This document shows, piece after piece, positions 59,215 through 64,000 of a DNA stretch of 64,000 nucleotides. The position numbers were made by a program, and so were the translations under genes. The notes under the pieces were generated by a model. That model was not told the DNA's origin, searched no databases, and saw nothing but the letters and a program-made list of their open reading frames with translations. Position 1 is the stretch's first letter. Each line of letters opens with the position of its first letter. Location: assembly GCA_024516035.1 (NCBI GenBank), contig JAMCCL010000146.1, positions 1 to 64,000 of the forward strand, given 5' to 3'. This DNA is from Bactericera cockerelli (taxonomy: Eukaryota > Arthropoda > Insecta > Hemiptera > Triozidae).

Positions 59215-59829
59215 ATGAGCTCAGACACAGATGAGGAGAAGAAGATGGAGAAAGCAAAGAGTGGTGAAAAGAAGAGTGAAAAAGAAGGAAAGGAACCGCC
59301 TCCTGGGTTTTCACCCACGATAACGGCCGGACTCATGAACACACCAGGAAATGAATCTAACCAGGAAAAGGATGATACAGATGAGGACATGGAGGACATG
59401 GAAACAAGTGAATTTGAAACAAGTGATAATGATTTCATGAACAAAACTCTAGACGCGAACTCGGAAATACTCTTGGACCCCAGCAACACCACGACTCTGG
59501 CGAAACTGAGGAAATCCAAAAGGATGAAGCGCAAAGCGGAAACTTCCCCCGAAATTACCCCGACCTATATAAATCAGATGGATAAATACATGCAAGAGGT
59601 TGAGATGCTTTGTAAGAACGCCAAAGAAATGCTGACACTAATAGACAAAAACACGAATACTAAAGTGGAAATTAAAGAGCTGGCTAGACTGATGGCCAAG
59701 AAAGTTAAAAAAATTGCAAAAACAAAGAGTAAAATAGACCGTGAACCCCCACAACGACGGAACCCCAACTTACCGAACAAACTGAAGTACGCCCCGCCAC
59801 TGGAGCTGAAGAAGACACTGGAGAAGTAA
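59215..59829 (+). CDS. R1-clade LINE ORF1, N-terminal segment
   Basis: The first 204 codons of the Gag-like ORF1. The start (MSSDTDEEKKMEKAKSGEKK) is acidic and basic by turns and disordered; residues about 110-180 are lysine-rich and probably helical (EVEMLCKNAKEMLTLIDKNT). The family has such an N-terminal region before the conserved Gag core. Sense is lost after about residue 177: from about 59745 the next frame reads on without stop into the downstream segment. The switch falls in a CCCCC run, suggesting a one-base homopolymer error or mutation. Confidence 0.78.
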   Translation: MSSDTDEEKKMEKAKSGEKKSEKEGKEPPPGFSPTITAGLMNTPGNESNQEKDDTDEDMEDMETSEFETSDNDFMNKTLDANSEILLDPSNTTTLAKLRKSKRMKRKAETSPEITPTYINQMDKYMQEVEMLCKNAKEMLTLIDKNTNTKVEIKELARLMAKKVKKIAKTKSKIDREPPQRRNPNLPNKLKYAPPLELKKTLEK

Positions 59830-59852
59830 ATAGAGCGGCCCAGCCGAGCCCG

Positions 59853-61064
59853 GTGTTCTGCGATCGGTGCAAATCTGAAATTGGAAAAGAGAAAAGATTA
59901 ATTACAGAAATAAGAAAAGAAGTCATAGAAATTAAGCACACCGAACCAAACAAGGAGAAAATAAAAAAACTGCTGGAAAGGGACTGGCCCACCGGCGCCT
60001 ACGAAAATACAGAACTCTGCGCAGGTAGAATAACTCAGCAACCTAGAGAAAACCTGAAGCTTATCGTACTCGAAGAAACGGAGGCAGAAAAGATACGAAA
60101 GGAGAACAAAGCTAGTAATTGGATTGAAAAAGTTACCGGTCAACAAGAAATCCTGAATAAAATAGGGGGAAGAAAATATCAACCATTCCTAGTCCAAAAC
60201 CAAAGCATACTTACCGCATTTGGAGAAGAACAAACGGACACTCCCAACGTTAGCAAGTCGTTCCTTATCATCGTCGATGCAACAGAGGAAAGGGAGATAA
60301 AACTCCTCAGTACACTTAAAAAAATCGAGGGAGATGTGAAATCGGCCAAAACGGTAAATATAGCTTATGCTGGAAACCATCAAAACCTTGACAATATAAG
60401 AAAATTATTAGAGTGTGGTTTGTTAGGAACCATAGAAAAGTTAAAATTAATGACACTCGGAACTAATGGCGGAACGGAAGAGCCAGGGAAGATAATAGTA
60501 AGATCCACAGAGGGGAAAACTTTTGCCGAACTGGTAAAGGGGGTTAAGGAGGCTGTTGGAGAAAAATGGGGGGCCAATATTAAAACGATCAAAACCACCA
60601 GAGATGGCTCCGCCCTGCTCTACACGGACGTAGCCAATACAGATGGCCTCAGGAGAGACATCGCTGAGATTCGAGGAATGGACGCTCTCATAGGCGGTAT
60701 AAGACACGTGGAGGTACTAGACCTGGACCCCACAGTGACAAAAGAGGATGTCATAGAAGAACTTAAAAATACTGCATCGCCGGAGGAAATAAAGTATGTT
60801 ACACTAGATGGACCACGCCCCACAACATCAGGGATGCAAATTGCGACAATTAGTGGACCAAGGTCACTGGGGGACAGGTTAATCCAAGCCGGAACACTCC
60901 GGATCGGCTGGACGGCCTGTAGGCTAAAAGAAAAAATCAAGATAGACCGATGTCTGAATTGCCTTGACATCGGCCACACAGCCTGGAGATGCAACGAGAC
61001 AAGGAGGAGAGAAAAAGCAGTGCCTCAAATGTACAAAGCCAGGGCACCTGGCAAAAGATTGTGA
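59853..61064 (+). CDS. R1-clade LINE ORF1, Gag core and first zinc knuckle
   Basis: The frame is open from about 59745, so its computed start at a GTG is not the real start; it continues the upstream segment. It begins with a CDRCKSE pair, then a long Gag core with motifs typical of this clade (VRSTEGKTFAELVKGVKEAV, RHVEVLDLDPTVTKEDVIEE, GWTACRLKEK) and a first CX2CX4HX4C knuckle (CLNCLDIGHTAWRC). The core is expected to bind the element RNA. The frame leaves the family pattern after ETRRRE, at an AAAAA run near 61015, where the second knuckle is found one frame over. Confidence 0.88.
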   Translation: MFCDRCKSEIGKEKRLITEIRKEVIEIKHTEPNKEKIKKLLERDWPTGAYENTELCAGRITQQPRENLKLIVLEETEAEKIRKENKASNWIEKVTGQQEILNKIGGRKYQPFLVQNQSILTAFGEEQTDTPNVSKSFLIIVDATEEREIKLLSTLKKIEGDVKSAKTVNIAYAGNHQNLDNIRKLLECGLLGTIEKLKLMTLGTNGGTEEPGKIIVRSTEGKTFAELVKGVKEAVGEKWGANIKTIKTTRDGSALLYTDVANTDGLRRDIAEIRGMDALIGGIRHVEVLDLDPTVTKEDVIEELKNTASPEEIKYVTLDGPRPTTSGMQIATISGPRSLGDRLIQAGTLRIGWTACRLKEKIKIDRCLNCLDIGHTAWRCNETRRREKAVPQMYKARAPGKRL

Positions 61065-61176
61065 AGCTGTGGCCTTCTGCGCCAGATGTGGCAAGGAGGG
61101 GCACAGATTGGACTCCTACTCTTGTCCTTACTACAAGGACATGGTATACAAGAGTAGGGGGGCCCGGCAATACTGA
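61009..61176 (+). CDS. R1-clade LINE ORF1, second and third zinc knuckles
   Basis: In the next frame the ORF continues with CLKCTKPGHLAKDC (CX2CX4HX4C) and CARCGKEGHRLDSYSC (CX2CX4HX6C), then a basic end (KSRGARQY). Three knuckles in this order are usual for R1-clade ORF1. It is displaced from the preceding segment by one base. Confidence 0.85.
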   Translation, partial: EKKQCLKCTKPGHLAKDCEAVAFCARCGKEGHRLDSYSCPYYKDMVYKSRGARQY

Positions 61177-61286
61177 TGACAGGACCCTTTATTCATTATT
61201 ATTATTATTATTATTATTATTTATTTCCAGGCTCAAGTTACACCCTGCACCTTGCATCTGTGCTGCACCCTATATACTAAATAACC
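61177..61286 (+). repeat. (TTA)n microsatellite in the ORF1-ORF2 spacer
   Basis: About nine TTA units at 61193-61221, in the roughly 110-base spacer between the ORF1 stop and the ORF2 start. Confidence 0.85.
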
Positions 61287-64000
61287 ATGTTAAACATCTT
61301 ACAAATTAATTTAAATCATTGCAAGGTTGCTCACGATCTACTAGATCAGAATATCCTTGAAAAAATTATAAGTTTGGCTCTGATAAGCGAGCCAAACGAG
61401 AACAGATCGAGAGAATGGGGAGGGGATAAGGAAGCGAAAGTGTGGGTGGATAGCTCAACATACGTGTCGGGTAGAGGTGTGGGGACTGGTCACTCGTGGG
61501 CTGACATCGGGAACCTGCGGGTGATCAGTTGCTACATCTCTCCTAACGGGACGGATGAGGAGCTAGGGGAGATACTGGACTCTATTAGCCGAACAGTGAG
61601 AGAAGCGAGAGGGAAGGATGTGCTGGTCGGGGGGGACTTTAATGCTAAGTCGCCTTTATGGGGCTCCCCTATTAGTAACACGAGGGGCAGAATTGTCTCC
61701 GATTGGTACTTCTCAGAAGACTTATGCCTCCTGAACTGGGGAAACACCCCGACATTCCGAAGGAATGATCAGGAGTCCCACATAGACCTGACTTTCTGCA
61801 CAAGGTCAATAGTGAGGAGAGTGAAATGGGAGGTACTAGATGAGGAAGAGACAAAAAGTGACCATCAGTATGTTTTTATTCAAATTAGAGAAAGAGAAGA
61901 AGAGGAAAGAGTAAGTGAGGATACGGGGTGGAATATAAACAGTCTGAATTTAGAATGTCTGCATGAATTTTTAGATGAGAGAGTAAGAGAAGAGAGTATA
62001 GAGACACCGGAACAGCTGAGAGAAATAGTGAGAAGAGCATGCGACGTAGCGATGAAGAAAAGGTATAAGGGAAAGAAAAAAGGAACATTTTGGTGGAATG
62101 GAGAAATTGATGAGAGTAGGAAAACCTGCATCAGAGCTAGGAGGACATTCCTGAGAGAGAGAAAGAGAGAAGGAAGAAGTGAAAGAAGTGAGAGCCTACT
62201 TAATACATATAGAGCAGAAAGGAACGCGCTGACATGGAAGATTAGGAAGGCGAAGGAAAGCTGCTGGAAGAGGGTATGCGAGGATCTAGAGAAGGACATA
62301 TGGGGAAAAGGATATAAAATTGTAACTAAGAAGATAGGCCGAAAACTGCCACTGATCCCTTCAAACATCAGGGAAAAAATCATAGATGGCCTCTTTCCCA
62401 CCCACCCTCCCTGTGAATGGGAGGAGACTGAAATGGGGGAGGCCCCGGAAATAACAATGGAGGAATTAATAACAGCGATGCTAAGCACGAATACAAAGAA
62501 AGCTCCCGGCCCAGACCTCATACATCCGAAGATAGTCAGAGAGGTCGTGATGAGAATTCCACAAACTATCCTGACTATCTTCAATAACATCATGGAACGT
62601 GGGCAGTTTCCGAAGGTGTGGAAACAAGCGAAGGTGGCTCTTATACCGAAGCCAATAAAAAACCAGGGCGACCCCACAACTTACCGCCCCATATGCCTTC
62701 TGAACACCTTCGGGAAACTGTACGAAAAAATCTTGCTCAATAGACTGTTAATAGAAGTAAAAGACAAGAACATTTTATCAGAGCGACAGTTCGGTTTTCT
62801 TCCCGGTAGGTCAACTATCAGCGCCGCCCAACAGGTGCTGGATTTGGCCAGGGAAGAAATCACTAAAACCTGGAGGAAAAGGAAGCTCTGCCTGGTCATA
62901 GCAGTGGACATATCGAACGCGTTTAATTCCGCCCCTTGGAGAGTCATTATAGAAGAAATGACAACCAAGGGGGTATCTAAATACCTGCTTAAGACCTTCC
63001 AGTCCTATTTGAGCGAAAGGGAGATAGTGGGAGAGGAATTCCAGCGCACCCTGACAGCGGGCGTACCCCAGGGGAGCATAACGGGCCCCACCCTCTGGAA
63101 CATACTGTACAACGGTGTCCTCGACCTTGAAATGCCAGAGGGAGTGACACTGATAGCGTACGCGGACGACCTGGCGGTCATAGTAAAGGCAACAACAGCG
63201 GACCAGCTAGAGGCAGCAACTGCAACGGCCATGTCAAAGATAACCTGCTGGATGGAGCAAAAAATGCTCAAGATCGCCCCCGAAAAAACGGAAGCAGCCC
63301 TTTTAATAGGTAGAAAAAAATGTAGACCCATCAACCTCGAAATACTGAACAAGAGGATACCTATTAAAAGGGAAATCAAATATCTAGGAGTAATACTAGA
63401 TCAAAGCCTGAATTTCGGGAGGCATCTCGAGTATGTCTGCAATAAAGCAGACAGGACCACCAAGAGCCTGGTGAGGGTGATGCCCAGTACCGGAGGCGCG
63501 GGGGAACAGAAGAGAAAAATAATGTGCGGGGTCATTGAGTCCATCATCCTCTACGCCGCCCCGGTATGGGTATCATGCCTCAAATATAAAAAATATCAGG
63601 AGCTGCTCATCCGACAGCAGAGGAAAGTCCTCTTGAGAGTAGCGCGAGCCTACCGGACCGTCTCGAACGAAGCGCTGTCAGTGATTACCTCCACGATACC
63701 TCTGGACCTCAAGGCCGAAGAGCGAGGACACACGTACGGCAGGAGTGATGAGGAAAAGGAACAAGCAAGGCAGGGAACGATAGAGAGATGGCAAAGCAGA
63801 TGGAACAGTACGGAAAGAGGACAATGGACCAGGATCTTAATTAAGGACATTGAACCCTGGGTTCACCGCAGACACGGACAGACAGACTACTACACAACTC
63901 AGGTCCTCAGTGGTCACGGCTGCTTCGGGGAGTACTTGTTCCGGTTCAAGAAGTGGTCCACATCAAAATGCCTCTTCTGTGACGAAACAAATGACACCCC
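61287..64000 (+). CDS. R1-clade LINE ORF2: endonuclease and reverse transcriptase (partial)
   Basis: Open for 904 codons to the window edge, from the ATG of MLNILQINLNHCKVAHDLL, a start typical of R1-clade endonucleases. Endonuclease: about 1-205, with SEPN, LVGGDFNAKSPLWG (D117), TPTFRR, HIDLTF and KSDHQYVF. Reverse transcriptase: about 400-690, with KKAPGPDLIHP, YRPICLLNTFGKLYEKIL, VAVDISNAFNS-type motif (AVDISNAFNS), GVPQGSITGPTLWN and catalytic YADD at 625-628. Past the thumb lie LSGHGCFGEYLFRFKKW and CLFC, the start of the C-terminal zinc domain. No RNase H is expected in this clade, and none is seen. No stop or shift was found in the visible part. The target cannot be read from the protein, but relatives TRAS and SART insert in telomere repeats. 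Confidence 0.95.
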   Translation, partial: MLNILQINLNHCKVAHDLLDQNILEKIISLALISEPNENRSREWGGDKEAKVWVDSSTYVSGRGVGTGHSWADIGNLRVISCYISPNGTDEELGEILDSISRTVREARGKDVLVGGDFNAKSPLWGSPISNTRGRIVSDWYFSEDLCLLNWGNTPTFRRNDQESHIDLTFCTRSIVRRVKWEVLDEEETKSDHQYVFIQIREREEEERVSEDTGWNINSLNLECLHEFLDERVREESIETPEQLREIVRRACDVAMKKRYKGKKKGTFWWNGEIDESRKTCIRARRTFLRERKREGRSERSESLLNTYRAERNALTWKIRKAKESCWKRVCEDLEKDIWGKGYKIVTKKIGRKLPLIPSNIREKIIDGLFPTHPPCEWEETEMGEAPEITMEELITAMLSTNTKKAPGPDLIHPKIVREVVMRIPQTILTIFNNIMERGQFPKVWKQAKVALIPKPIKNQGDPTTYRPICLLNTFGKLYEKILLNRLLIEVKDKNILSERQFGFLPGRSTISAAQQVLDLAREEITKTWRKRKLCLVIAVDISNAFNSAPWRVIIEEMTTKGVSKYLLKTFQSYLSEREIVGEEFQRTLTAGVPQGSITGPTLWNILYNGVLDLEMPEGVTLIAYADDLAVIVKATTADQLEAATATAMSKITCWMEQKMLKIAPEKTEAALLIGRKKCRPINLEILNKRIPIKREIKYLGVILDQSLNFGRHLEYVCNKADRTTKSLVRVMPSTGGAGEQKRKIMCGVIESIILYAAPVWVSCLKYKKYQELLIRQQRKVLLRVARAYRTVSNEALSVITSTIPLDLKAEERGHTYGRSDEEKEQARQGTIERWQSRWNSTERGQWTRILIKDIEPWVHRRHGQTDYYTTQVLSGHGCFGEYLFRFKKWSTSKCLFCDETNDT

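Larger units (their letters stand above)
58076..64000 (+). mobile_element. R1-clade non-LTR retrotransposon, cut by the window end
   Basis: ORF1 with CCHC knuckles is followed by an ORF2 with endonuclease and RT, and a C-terminal GHGCFGEYLFRF segment with Cys pairs, characteristic of the R1 clade (R1, TRAS, SART and relatives). The 3' part lies beyond the window. The 5' side abuts the telomere-like array. Confidence 0.88.

Noticed and set aside
61880..62677. 265-residue minus-strand frame, plus others at 59187-59534, 60620-60994 and 63005-63379
   Set aside because: They are antisense shadows of the R1-clade LINE ORFs.

Overview
The window is eukaryotic and repeat-dominated, almost certainly from an arthropod and most likely an insect. 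The clues are a long (TTAGG)n array (the usual insect telomere repeat), a BEL/Pao LTR retrotransposon, non-LTR retrotransposons of the I-like and R1-like groups, tRNA-derived SINEs and TIR elements. I recognise no ordinary host protein gene; every convincing coding region belongs to a transposable element. Layout: positions 1-4002, 10323-14785, 22420-25069 and 26214-32505 are one 37-bp AT-rich satellite (core AATGGGTATAGCGG), cut by four things. These are a 6.3-kb fold-back TIR element (4003-10322, carrying a 290-bp tandem repeat, two SINE copies and a MITE), a nearly young BEL/Pao element (14786-22419, minus strand, identical-length 588-bp LTRs, TSD GGTAT), a 5'-truncated LINE (25070-26215), and a 63-base G run. 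Positions 32512-33307 are (TTAGG)n. Positions 33308-48480 are a GC-rich block built from 155-bp repeats, a large inverted duplication (about 33620-34760 against 47190-48330), spacer-like 0.44-0.53-kb repeats, scrambled 18S rRNA remnants (36810-37370), a full-length I-group LINE with both ORFs open (37802-44040, minus, TSD GTCGATGTCTTT), a 43-bp repeat and a 44-bp satellite with higher-order structure. Positions 48490-58075 are one long telomere-like array that changes along its length: TTAGG mixed with GGGTCA/GGTCAA units, then clean TTAGG, then TAACG, then TTAAC. Positions 58076-64000 hold an R1-clade LINE on the plus strand, with ORF1 broken by two homopolymer frameshifts and ORF2 open to the window edge. 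Overall the region reads as a subtelomeric or telomere-related domain in which satellite, telomere-like repeats, rDNA-derived DNA and retroelements are nested. The BEL element supplies Gag, protease, RT-RNase H and integrase; the two LINEs each supply an RNA-binding ORF1 and an endonuclease-RT ORF2. Some features (63 G, 162 A, single-base homopolymer frameshifts, indel-rich satellite) look like noisy long-read consensus, so the order and exact sequence inside arrays should be treated cautiously.
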